DNA of 64,000 nucleotides, from contig DAIUFE010000004.1 in the NCBI GenBank assembly GCA_036844765.1, positions 1-64,000 on the forward strand. Direction: 5' to 3'. Under the pieces are notes generated by a model, which saw only the letters and a program-made list of their open reading frames with translations, was not told the DNA's origin and searched no databases. Positions 1-7,257 of the stretch are shown piece by piece (within the stretch, counting starts at the first letter, position 1; each line of letters opens with the position of its first letter). The DNA is from Thermocaproicibacter sp036844765 (GTDB taxonomy: Bacteria; Bacillota; Clostridia; Oscillospirales; Acutalibacteraceae). The position numbers were made by a program, and so were the translations under genes.

Positions 1-55
1 GACTCTGAGGTGTTGCTTACCGGATGCTCTGCGCTCCCAGCTGAGCTAATACCCC
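1..55 (-). tRNA. Partial tRNA-like gene, cut by the window edge
   Basis: Read on the minus strand from 55, the sequence starts with GGGGTAT, then TA and GCTCAGCTGGGAGC, which is a near-consensus tRNA acceptor strand and D arm. The part that should be the anticodon arm does not fold into a five-base-pair stem with a seven-base loop in any register I tried, so I cannot assign an anticodon or amino acid. The 3' half lies outside the window. It may be a normal tRNA damaged by a chimeric contig end, or a tRNA pseudogene. Confidence 0.4.
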
Positions 56-67
56 ATGGAATCATGC

Positions 68-89
68 GCCGTTTTTCAACGGCTTTTTT
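68..89 (+). terminator. Hairpin followed by six T
   Basis: GCCGTT, loop TTTC, AACGGC, then TTTTTT on the plus strand. It has the form of an intrinsic terminator, but no plus-strand gene precedes it in the window, so it may serve a transcript from outside, or be an initiating hairpin of the minus-strand tRNA transcript. Confidence 0.4.
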
Positions 90-118
90 AATATATCATA
101 TTTTCGGGTAAACTGCAA
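90..118 (-). promoter_or_regulatory. Sigma-A-type promoter for the tRNA-like gene
   Basis: On the minus strand TTGCAG (118-113) and TATATT (95-90) are separated by 17 nt. Transcription would start near 83 and run into the tRNA-like sequence at 55. Confidence 0.4.
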
Positions 119-313
119 GGACTTTTTTGAATTATACCCTTCTCATCGCGACACCAAAGAACGCGCCACAAAAATTCCGCTGAAAACGAGCTTCTGCCGG
201 AGTTTCCTCTTGTAAGCCGGCGGGCCGGCCATCCGGGCGGGTACCGGATCTGCTTCCGGAGCAGCGGCTGCGGTTCAGCCGCCGTTCCGCTTTGTGCCGT
301 TCGGCTAATTCAG
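119..313. other. Gene-free stretch
   Basis: The whole gap between the tRNA-like gene and the sensor kinase is about 325 bp (58-382). Outside the promoters and hairpin listed separately I see only GC-rich sequence with several short CCGG-rich inverted repeats around 220-300. A short minus-strand frame here has no recognisable protein features. Confidence 0.4.
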
Positions 314-342
314 TTGCGTCCCTATGCGGAATATAGTATAAT
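314..342 (+). promoter_or_regulatory. Candidate promoter of the sensor kinase gene
   Basis: TTGCGT (314-319), 17-nt spacer, TATAAT (337-342). The -10 is perfect and the -35 keeps the TTG core. The start site would fall about 35 nt before the ATG at 383. Confidence 0.5.
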
Positions 343-382
343 TTGTGAGAAGCGTTGGTTCCGCATCGGGAGGGAGTCGGGG

Positions 383-2131
383 ATGCAAAAGCCGTCCGCA
401 TCGAAGAAAAAACGGGATTTCTCTCTGAAATGGGGACTGATCGCCGTGGTCCTGGTCTGCTGGATTTTCCCCGTGGCGCTGCTGAGCGGCGTGACCGGTT
501 ATTATATCAACACCAACATCAACCGCCAGGTTTCCGACACCATCACGTCCTCCGCCGAAGATTCCGTGAAAAACGCGCTGAGCCAGCTCGGCTCGATCAT
601 CTCGGCCTCGCGCTACGTCTCGTACAACGGGACGGTCCAATCCCTGTACCGGTCGTACCTTCAGACCGGGGACCGGACCGCGCTTTACGGCGACCTCAGG
701 GAATTCCTCGTCAAGCAGTATAAATACGACGACCGGTTTCTGCTGACCACGCTGTATTTTACCGAAGCCCCCGACGACGTGTTTTTCGCCTACAACGAGA
801 CCTACTCCGGGGTCCGCAAATACCTGAGCGACGCTCATCCGACGGTCCGGCGCATTTCCGACACACTGGGAACGAATATCGGCTTTCTCAACGCGGACGG
901 CAACGTTTACGTCGTCCGGAATCTTCTGGACAGCGACTATAAGACCTATGCGGTGCTGGTTCTGCAGCTCAACCTGAGCACGGTGTTCGGCGGCATCCAA
1001 AACGTCGCGTGGGAAACGGACGCCACCGTCTGGATCAACGGCGCGAAGGTGGTGCTGCAGGGCTCCGAGATCCGTTCCGACGTCCTTCCGGCCGATCTGC
1101 CGCAGAGCGGCCTTTTCTACAAGCAGGCGGGGAGCGCAGCCTATGTCTACGGCTCCAGCCGGGTCCCGGACTGCCGCCTGTCCTATGTGATCCGGGTGAA
1201 CAGCGTCCCGCTCGCCAAAGAGCTTTCCGGCTTCAAAATCACGCTCGCGGTGATCGTGGGGCTGATCCTCCCGCTGCTCGCCGCGGTGCTCGTGTTTTTC
1301 ACGCGCAACGTATCGGCGCCGATCCGGCGGCTGACCGAGCAGGCCGGGCGCATCGAGAGCGGGGACTTCGGCGTTCAGATGGAAGACCGGTTCCCGAACG
1401 CCGAGTTCCGGCACCTGGCCGGCGCGTTCAACAGCATGTCCTACAAGCTGAAGCACCAGTTCGAGCGGATCTATAAGGAAGAGCTTGCGCTGCGCGACGC
1501 GCGGATCACGGCCCTTCAGCTGCAGATCAACCCCCATTTTCTGAACAACACGCTCGAGATCATCAACTGGGAGGCGCGGATGGCGGGCGACGGGAAGGTC
1601 TCGCGCATGATCGAGGCGCTCTCCACCCTGATGGACGCCGCCGTCGACCGGAAGGGTCGGCCGATCGTCCCTCTTTCCGAAGAGCTGACGTATGTGGACG
1701 CATACCTCTACATCATCTCCGAGCGGTTCGGGAAAAGGCTCGCAGTACGGAAAAAGATCGACCCCGCGGCCGCCGATCTCCGCGTTCCGCGGCTGATCCT
1801 GCAGCCGGTCATCGAAAACGCGGTGGAGCACGGCTTTCGGGCCCACCAAAAAGGGATTGTCGAGATCCGGGCCTTCCGGGAAGGGAACCGCCTGATTCTG
1901 GAGGTGGAAAACGACGCCGCGATGGCCCCGGAAGACCGGGAGCGCGTGCGGCTCCTCCTTTCCGACGATTACGACTCTTCGGGGGAAAATTCTGCGAACC
2001 TCGGGATCCGGAACGTCCACCAGAGGCTGAAGATCCTGTTCGGAGAAGGCAGCGGCCTTTCGATGTCTGTGAATGACAAAAAGCACACCGTGGCCCGTAT
2101 GGTCCTTACTCCTGTACAAAATAAACAATAA
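383..2131 (+). CDS. Membrane sensor histidine kinase, YesM type
   Basis: A 582-aa sensor kinase that probably senses an extracellular sugar signal and phosphorylates the AraC-type regulator encoded at 5543. Residues 17-42 form a first membrane segment, followed by an extracellular sensor region of about 240 residues, a second membrane segment near 283-306, a HAMP linker (NVSAPIRRLTEQAGRIESG), the His_kinase block LQINPHFLNNTLEIINW with the phospho-accepting His near residue 385, and an HATPase domain with ILQPVIENAVEHG and LGIRNVHQRL. An upstream in-frame start at 314 exists, but ATG 383 has AGGGAG six bases before it and leaves the N-terminus with the usual short basic stretch before the first helix. 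In this family the kinase and regulator normally flank or adjoin a sugar ABC transporter, as here. Confidence 0.9.
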   Translation: MQKPSASKKKRDFSLKWGLIAVVLVCWIFPVALLSGVTGYYINTNINRQVSDTITSSAEDSVKNALSQLGSIISASRYVSYNGTVQSLYRSYLQTGDRTALYGDLREFLVKQYKYDDRFLLTTLYFTEAPDDVFFAYNETYSGVRKYLSDAHPTVRRISDTLGTNIGFLNADGNVYVVRNLLDSDYKTYAVLVLQLNLSTVFGGIQNVAWETDATVWINGAKVVLQGSEIRSDVLPADLPQSGLFYKQAGSAAYVYGSSRVPDCRLSYVIRVNSVPLAKELSGFKITLAVIVGLILPLLAAVLVFFTRNVSAPIRRLTEQAGRIESGDFGVQMEDRFPNAEFRHLAGAFNSMSYKLKHQFERIYKEELALRDARITALQLQINPHFLNNTLEIINWEARMAGDGKVSRMIEALSTLMDAAVDRKGRPIVPLSEELTYVDAYLYIISERFGKRLAVRKKIDPAAADLRVPRLILQPVIENAVEHGFRAHQKGIVEIRAFREGNRLILEVENDAAMAPEDRERVRLLLSDDYDSSGENSANLGIRNVHQRLKILFGEGSGLSMSVNDKKHTVARMVLTPVQNKQ

Positions 2132-2237
2132 TATACAATAAACAGCAAAACTAATCATTACTATTTATTCTTTCAGGGCGTAAGATAGAAAGCGCAGAAA
2201 TGATCTCTGTCATTCTGAATTTTAGGGAGGTAAAATT

Positions 2238-3569
2238 ATGAAAATCAGAAAAGCGGCGGCCTTTGCGCTCGCGCTGGCCCTGTGCGGCGCGATGCTCGGC
2301 TGTAAGGGTCCCCAGCAGACCCAGACGCCGGCGTCCTCCGCGGCCGAGGCGCCTTCCGCGGCCTCTTCCGAAGCGCCCAAACCGGCCGAGATCACGGTCG
2401 TGACCTCCTACGGCGGCGACGACGGAAACCGCGCGAACTACGAGGCGGCGGTCAAGGACTATGAAGCCGCGACCGGGAACACGGTCAAGGACGCCTCCAG
2501 CACCTCCGACGAAGAGTGGAAGGCCAAGGTCATGGCCGACTTCGAGACCGGCGCGGAGCCCGACGTGCTGTTCTATTTCAACGGCGTCGACTCGAACAAG
2601 ATCGTGCAGGCCGGCAAGGTCGTCAGTGTCGACGAGATCCGCGCGAAATACCCGGATTACGCCTCCAATATGAAAGACGAGCTGCTCGGGGCCTCCCCGG
2701 TGGACGGCAAGAACTATTCGATCCCCGTCAACGGCTACTGGGAAGGGCTTTTCGTCAACAAGAAGGTCCTGAGCGACAGCGGCGTCCAGGTCCCCGGCAA
2801 AGACTACACGTGGGACCAGTTCCTGCAGGACTGCGAGAAGATCAAGGGCAAGGGCTACACGCCGATCGCCTGCTCGCTGCAGCAGATCCCGCACTACTGG
2901 TTCGAGTTCACCATTTTCAACCACGACACGATCGAGGCCCACGCGAAGCTGCCGGCGTCCTCTTCGGACGAAGAGGGCAAGGCCTGGGTCGCCGGGCTGA
3001 ACGACATCAAGACGCTTTACGGGAAAGGGTATTTCCCAAAAAACACCCTGACCGCGACCGACGCCGAAACCTTCCAGATGATGGCGGACAATAAGGCGGC
3101 GTTCGCGATCGACGGCTCCTGGAAGGTCGGCTGGTTCCAGGAGAACGCGAAGAGCATCGACGATTTCACCGTGACCTACGTGCCCGCCGCGGGCCAGAGA
3201 AAAGCGACGGACATCATCGGCGGCATCTCGATGGGCTATTACATCACCAAAAAGGCGTGGGACGATCCGGCCAAGCAGGAGGCCTGCGTCAAGTTCGTCG
3301 AGGCCATGACGACGGACGAGGTCGTCTCCAAGTTCGGGGCCGTCTCGGTCACCGCCCTGAAGAACGGCGCGACGCCCCCGAGCGGAGCGGATTCCCTCAC
3401 GCTGGCGGCGATCGAGATGGCCAAGGGGCAGACGGGCATCGCCCCCGCCGCGCAGGATAACCTCGGCCAGCAGGCCCGCACCGCGCTGTTCGCGGACATC
3501 AAGAATATCGTGACCGGCAAAAAGACCGCAGCCCAGGTCGTGGACGCGTGTCTGGCCGTCAAGGGCTGA
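2238..3569 (+). CDS. Sugar ABC transporter substrate-binding lipoprotein
   Basis: A 443-aa family 1 solute-binding protein (UgpB/MalE-like) that would capture a mono- or oligosaccharide outside the cell and deliver it to the two permeases encoded next. The N-terminus MKIRKAAAFALALALCG is a signal peptide ending in lipobox MLGC with the lipid-anchored Cys at position 22, followed by a Ser/Ala/Pro-rich linker. The body contains the aromatic and acidic patches typical of the family (for example NGYWEGLFVNKK near 163-174). AGGGAGG lies just before the ATG. It is followed by a terminator-like hairpin, which usually gives the binding protein more transcript than the permeases. The ligand cannot be told from sequence alone. 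Confidence 0.92.
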   Translation: MKIRKAAAFALALALCGAMLGCKGPQQTQTPASSAAEAPSAASSEAPKPAEITVVTSYGGDDGNRANYEAAVKDYEAATGNTVKDASSTSDEEWKAKVMADFETGAEPDVLFYFNGVDSNKIVQAGKVVSVDEIRAKYPDYASNMKDELLGASPVDGKNYSIPVNGYWEGLFVNKKVLSDSGVQVPGKDYTWDQFLQDCEKIKGKGYTPIACSLQQIPHYWFEFTIFNHDTIEAHAKLPASSSDEEGKAWVAGLNDIKTLYGKGYFPKNTLTATDAETFQMMADNKAAFAIDGSWKVGWFQENAKSIDDFTVTYVPAAGQRKATDIIGGISMGYYITKKAWDDPAKQEACVKFVEAMTTDEVVSKFGAVSVTALKNGATPPSGADSLTLAAIEMAKGQTGIAPAAQDNLGQQARTALFADIKNIVTGKKTAAQVVDACLAVKG

Positions 3570-3596
3570 CGCCCTCCCTGCCGAAGTTTTAGCGGA

Positions 3597-3628
3597 AAAC
3601 CGGAGAGATCGCCGTCTCTCCGGTTTTT
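3597..3628 (+). terminator. Hairpin with T run between binding protein and permease
   Basis: AAACCGGAGAGA pairs with TCTCTCCGGTTT around a TCGCCG loop and is followed by TTT. It sits inside an otherwise continuous operon, only 13 nt before the permease start, so partial termination or 3'-end protection of the binding-protein mRNA is the likely role. Confidence 0.7.
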
Positions 3629-3640
3629 CTAAGAGGAGCG

Positions 3641-4537
3641 ATGCTGAAAATGGATTCGACGATCTATCAGAAAAAAACGCCGCTGTTCGCTTTTCTTACG
3701 CCCGCTTTTCTGTTCATGGGCGTCTTCCTGTACTACCCGTTCTTCATGAATATCTACAACAGCTTCTGCAATATCGAGGGGCTCGGGACGGCGGCGAGCG
3801 GGATGAACGCGCCGTGGTATCTGAATTACGCCAAGCTGTTCCAGGACCCGCTGATGGCGACCGCGGTGAAAAACACCCTGCTGCTGATGCTGCTGACGAT
3901 CGTTTTTCAGGTCGGCATCGCCCTCGCGCTCGCCCTGCTGGTCGACAGCATCGGCGCGGGAACGCAGTTTTTCCGCACGGTCTACTTCTTCCCCATCGTG
4001 ATCTCCGCCACCGCGCTGGGCCTTCTGTTCAACCTGATCTTCCTGTACGACGGCGGCATGGTCAACCAGCTTCTCCTGAAATTCGGGGCGGCGGAGCCGG
4101 TCGACTGGAAGGACGAGGCGCATTTCTTTTTCACCATGTCGGCCCCGGTCATGTGGCAGTACGTCGGCTTTTATTTCGTCATCATCGCCACGGGGCTCAA
4201 CAACATCTCCCCGGAGCTCTACGAGGCCGCCGAGATCGACGGGGCCGGCCGGTGGCAGCGCGTCCGGTACCTCTCGCTGCCGCTGCTGCACAACGTTTTA
4301 TGCACATGCCTGATCCTCGCGATCACCGGCGCGCTGAAGATTTTCGACCTGCCGTGGGTCATGATGGGCGACGGGATGCCGCTCAACCAATCGTGGCTGA
4401 CGGGCACCTACATGTATAACCAGACGTTCACCTCGGGCGACGTGGATTACGGCTCGACCGTCGCCATCGTGATCGTCGTGCTCGGCGTCGTGATTTCGCA
4501 GGCCGCCAACGCGGTTTTCAAGGAAAAAGACTACTGA
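3641..4537 (+). CDS. Sugar ABC transporter permease, MalF/UgpA type
   Basis: A 298-aa inner-membrane permease of the carbohydrate ABC importer with about six transmembrane helices, starting at FAFLTPAFLFMGVFLYYPF. The cytoplasmic coupling loop shows the EAA motif (YEAAEIDGAGRWQRVRYL), which docks on the ATPase. It pairs with the permease at 4632 to form the translocation channel. The start is uncertain: AGGAG at 3634-3638 is only 2 nt from ATG 3641 but 11 nt from ATG 3650, so the protein may begin three residues later. No ATPase gene is present in the locus. Confidence 0.9.
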   Translation: MLKMDSTIYQKKTPLFAFLTPAFLFMGVFLYYPFFMNIYNSFCNIEGLGTAASGMNAPWYLNYAKLFQDPLMATAVKNTLLLMLLTIVFQVGIALALALLVDSIGAGTQFFRTVYFFPIVISATALGLLFNLIFLYDGGMVNQLLLKFGAAEPVDWKDEAHFFFTMSAPVMWQYVGFYFVIIATGLNNISPELYEAAEIDGAGRWQRVRYLSLPLLHNVLCTCLILAITGALKIFDLPWVMMGDGMPLNQSWLTGTYMYNQTFTSGDVDYGSTVAIVIVVLGVVISQAANAVFKEKDY

Positions 4538-4545
4538 TTTTTCCC

Positions 4546-4580
4546 TCCCGCGGGCAGGGCGGCCTGCCCGGGCCGCGGGA
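4546..4580 (+). other. GC-rich intergenic hairpin in the sugar operon
   Basis: TCCCGCG plus GGCAGG pairs with CCTGCC plus CGCGGGA, with a small asymmetric bulge. No T run follows, so it is more likely an mRNA-stabilising or processing structure than a terminator. Confidence 0.45.
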
Positions 4581-4631
4581 AACGGCTCCGCAGAGCCCGC
4601 GCTTTTATGCCACGAAAGGATGGATGGTAGG

Positions 4632-5516
4632 ATGACGACAACAGCTGCAGCAAAAAAGAGCAGGGCCCGAAGATCCGTCCCCGGCGGCGCGCTGACCTAT
4701 CTGCTTTTATCCCTCTGGGCTTTGACGACCATCTATCCCTTTTTCTGGGTCATTGTGAATTCTTTCAAGCGGAAGGGTCTCATCCGTTCCGATTCCTTTT
4801 CGATCCCCGTCGGGGAAAGCTTCACGCTGGACAATTACCGGACGGCCTTCGAGCGCGTCGATATCCTCGGCGCGTACAAAAACAGCCTGATCATCTCCGC
4901 CGTCGTGACGGCCGCGGTGATCCTTCTGGCCGGATTCGCCGCCTACGGCATGGCGCGCTACCGCTTCAAGGGACGGCAGGCCCTCTATTCGCTGATCGTC
5001 GCCAGCATGATGTTCCCGGTCTTTTCCACCGTGATCCCGGTCTTCCGCATGATGTTCGGCTGGCATATCGTGAACACGGACAGCATCTTCCTTTCCCAGC
5101 TCAGCGTGATTCTGCCCCAGATCGCCGGGAACCTCTCCTTTTCCATCCTCGTGCTGACGGGATTCATCCGCGGGCTGCCGGTCGACCTGGAGGAAGCGGC
5201 GTATCTCGAGGGATGCAGCGTGTTCCAGATCTTTTTCCGGGTGATCGTCCCGATCGTGAGACCGGCCTTCGCGACCGTGGCGATCTTCACGTTCCTGTGG
5301 TCCTACAACGACCTGTTCACGCAGATGTTTTTCCTGCGTTACCGGGATACCTTCACCATCACCCGCCTGCTCAGCGAGATCAGCTCGCTGGCCGGCGTGA
5401 ACTACGGCCTGATGGCCGCGGCGGTGGTGCTGGTCGTGGTCCCCGTTCTGATCGTTTACGTCTTCCTGCAGAAATACATCATCAAGGGCCTGACGATCGG
5501 CGCCCTCAAGGGCTGA
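4632..5516 (+). CDS. Sugar ABC transporter permease, MalG/UgpE type
   Basis: The second permease of the importer, 294 aa, with six predicted membrane helices (the first is ALTYLLLSLWALTTIYPFFW) and the EAA coupling loop LEEAAYLEGCSVFQIFFRV. The C-terminus IIKGLTIGALKG is the typical end of this family. Two in-frame starts are possible: ATG 4620 directly abuts AAAGGA, while ATG 4632 stands about 11 nt from it; I prefer 4632. It is 94 bp downstream of the first permease and 26 bp upstream of the response regulator, all presumably one transcript. Confidence 0.9.
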   Translation: MTTTAAAKKSRARRSVPGGALTYLLLSLWALTTIYPFFWVIVNSFKRKGLIRSDSFSIPVGESFTLDNYRTAFERVDILGAYKNSLIISAVVTAAVILLAGFAAYGMARYRFKGRQALYSLIVASMMFPVFSTVIPVFRMMFGWHIVNTDSIFLSQLSVILPQIAGNLSFSILVLTGFIRGLPVDLEEAAYLEGCSVFQIFFRVIVPIVRPAFATVAIFTFLWSYNDLFTQMFFLRYRDTFTITRLLSEISSLAGVNYGLMAAAVVLVVVPVLIVYVFLQKYIIKGLTIGALKG

Positions 5517-5542
5517 GGGGTTTTTTCGGAGGCGGCGCGCTC

Positions 5543-6310
5543 ATGTACAAAGTGGTTCTGATCGACGACGAGGAGATCATCGTGGAAGGGCTGAAAAAGG
5601 TCGTCGACTGGCGGAAATTCGGCTGCGAGGTGGTGGCTTCGGCGCCGGACGCGAAATCCGGCGCCCTGGCGATCCGCGAGAACCGGCCGGACATCCTCTT
5701 TACGGACATCAAGCTGCCGAACATGGACGGCCTGACCATGCTGGCCGGCCTGAAGGGCGAATTCCCCGAGATGCAGATCGCGGTGCTGACCGGCTACCGG
5801 GATTTCGAATACGCCAAGCGCGCCGTCAACCTGGGCGTGACGCGCTTTCTGCTGAAGCCCTCCAAAATGGCCGAGCTGGAGGAGGCCCTCCGCACAATGA
5901 CGGAAAACCTGGGGAAGCGCCGCGCCGCGCGGACGGGAGAGCGGGAAAAAGAAGAAAGCGAGGAAGCCGGGGAAAGCCAGGCGAACAACCTGATCGTCCG
6001 GAGCGCGCTGGAGTATATCAAAGTGCATTACGCGGATAAGCTGACCCTGAAGGAGCTTGCGGAGAAAACCTATGTGAGCCCGTGGTACCTGAGCAAGCTG
6101 CTGAACCGGGTGACCGGCGAGAGCTTCAGCGGCCTCCTGAACCGCACGCGGCTGGAAAAGGCAAAAATTCTGCTCAAAGATCCGTCGCTGAAAGTCCACG
6201 AGATCTCCGATATGGTCGGCTTCGGCGACGTCGCACAGTTCTCCCGCCTCTTCAAAAAGGCCACGCGGCTCTCGCCCGTCGAATACCGCAACGCGGCGGA
6301 CGTCCGGTGA
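5543..6310 (+). CDS. Response regulator with AraC-type DNA-binding domain, YesN type
   Basis: A 255-aa regulator, the likely partner of the kinase at 383. Residues 1-115 are a receiver domain with the acidic pocket DDE at 8-10, phospho-acceptor Asp55 in LFTDIKLPN and conserved Lys105 in LLKPSK. A Glu-rich linker (about 125-145) leads to two helix-turn-helix repeats of the AraC/XylS family in residues 155-255 (LKELAEKTYVSPWYLSKLL and ISDMVGFGDVAQFSRLFKK). The frame is open far upstream into the permease, but ATG 5543 has CGGAGG before it and starts exactly at the receiver fold. It most likely activates the sugar transporter operon. Confidence 0.92.
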   Translation: MYKVVLIDDEEIIVEGLKKVVDWRKFGCEVVASAPDAKSGALAIRENRPDILFTDIKLPNMDGLTMLAGLKGEFPEMQIAVLTGYRDFEYAKRAVNLGVTRFLLKPSKMAELEEALRTMTENLGKRRAARTGEREKEESEEAGESQANNLIVRSALEYIKVHYADKLTLKELAEKTYVSPWYLSKLLNRVTGESFSGLLNRTRLEKAKILLKDPSLKVHEISDMVGFGDVAQFSRLFKKATRLSPVEYRNAADVR

Positions 6311-6350
6311 CCGCCGCTCCGGCTTCCCCTCCCGATGCAGCCCGTCCCAT

Positions 6351-6384
6351 CATGCCGCCCGAAAGGCGGCATGAATTCTTTTTT
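6351..6384 (+). terminator. Terminator of the sugar transport operon
   Basis: CATGCCGCC pairs perfectly with GGCGGCATG around CGAAA and is followed by AATTC and six T. Confidence 0.85.
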
Positions 6385-6389
6385 ACCCG

Positions 6390-6418
6390 TGGCCTTTGCG
6401 GACGGGTCGTATTATAAT
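6390..6418 (+). promoter_or_regulatory. Candidate promoter of the nitroreductase gene
   Basis: A perfect TATAAT at 6413-6418 lies 27 nt before the ATG. The expected -35 position (TGGCCT) is poor, so the promoter may depend on an activator. Confidence 0.35.
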
Positions 6419-6445
6419 AAATGCAGATTTCAATCACGAAAGGAA

Positions 6446-7192
6446 ATGGTCTCTTTGAATCCCGTCATTGAAAATCTGCACAGCCGAAAATCCGTCCGCG
6501 CCTTTGAAAACAAACCGATTCCCGGCGAGATTAAAAAAGAAATCCTGCTGGCGGCAATGGCCGCGCCGACGGCGGGCAACCTGCAGCTCTATACGATTCT
6601 GGACATCACGGACCAGGCGCTGAAAGACCGTCTGTCGGCCACCTGCGACCACCAGCCCTTTATCGCCAAGGCTCCCATGGTGCTGATCTTCTGCGCCGAC
6701 GTGCAGAAGTGGTACGACGCTTTCGCTGACTGCGACTGCCGGCCGCGGGAACCCGGCAGGGGCGACCTGATGCTGGCGGTGGAGGACGCGGTGATCGCCG
6801 CCCAGAACGCCGTCACCGCCGCCTGGAGCTGCGGGGTAGGCTCCTGCTATATCGGGGACATCATGGAGCATTGCGAGGAGCACCGGAAACTGCTGCGCCT
6901 CCCCCGGTACGCGTTTCCGGCGGCCATGCTGGTTTTCGGCTACCCCACCCGGCAGCAAAAGGACCGGCCCAAGCCGCTCCGCTGCGATCCGGAACACATC
7001 GTCCACGAAAACGGCTACCGCCGGATGGAGGGACCGGAGCTTCGGCGGATGCTTCGGAACCGGCCCGGACACCTGACTTACGAAGCGTGGTGCCAAGCTC
7101 TTTATTCCCGGAAGTTCAATACCGACTTTTCAAAGGAGATGACCCGATCCGTCGAAGCCTATCTGGAGGATTTCAGGTACGGAACAAAATAG
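6446..7192 (+). CDS. Nitroreductase family flavoprotein
   Basis: A 248-aa FMN-dependent oxidoreductase of the nitroreductase family, which reduces nitro compounds, quinones or enones with NAD(P)H. The N-terminal SRKSVRAFENKPI and AAPTAGNLQLYTI blocks are the FMN phosphate and isoalloxazine contacts, and WSCGVGSCYIGDI is the second conserved block. The C-terminal 50 residues extend past the core fold. The start could be ATG 6446 (only 2 nt after AAAGG) or TTG 6455 (11 nt after it); the difference is three residues. It is a single-gene unit. The physiological substrate is not visible. Confidence 0.85.
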   Translation: MVSLNPVIENLHSRKSVRAFENKPIPGEIKKEILLAAMAAPTAGNLQLYTILDITDQALKDRLSATCDHQPFIAKAPMVLIFCADVQKWYDAFADCDCRPREPGRGDLMLAVEDAVIAAQNAVTAAWSCGVGSCYIGDIMEHCEEHRKLLRLPRYAFPAAMLVFGYPTRQQKDRPKPLRCDPEHIVHENGYRRMEGPELRRMLRNRPGHLTYEAWCQALYSRKFNTDFSKEMTRSVEAYLEDFRYGTK

Positions 7193-7257
7193 ACGCCGCG
7201 ATAAGGCCGCCGCTTCGCAGAACAAGGCGGCCGGCCTGCCGCAGGTCCCCCGGAAGG

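Noticed and set aside
305..2158. 617-aa minus-strand frame opposite the sensor kinase gene
   Set aside because: It is the antisense shadow of a GC-rich gene; it has no recognisable domain and low-complexity composition, while the plus-strand kinase is fully conserved.
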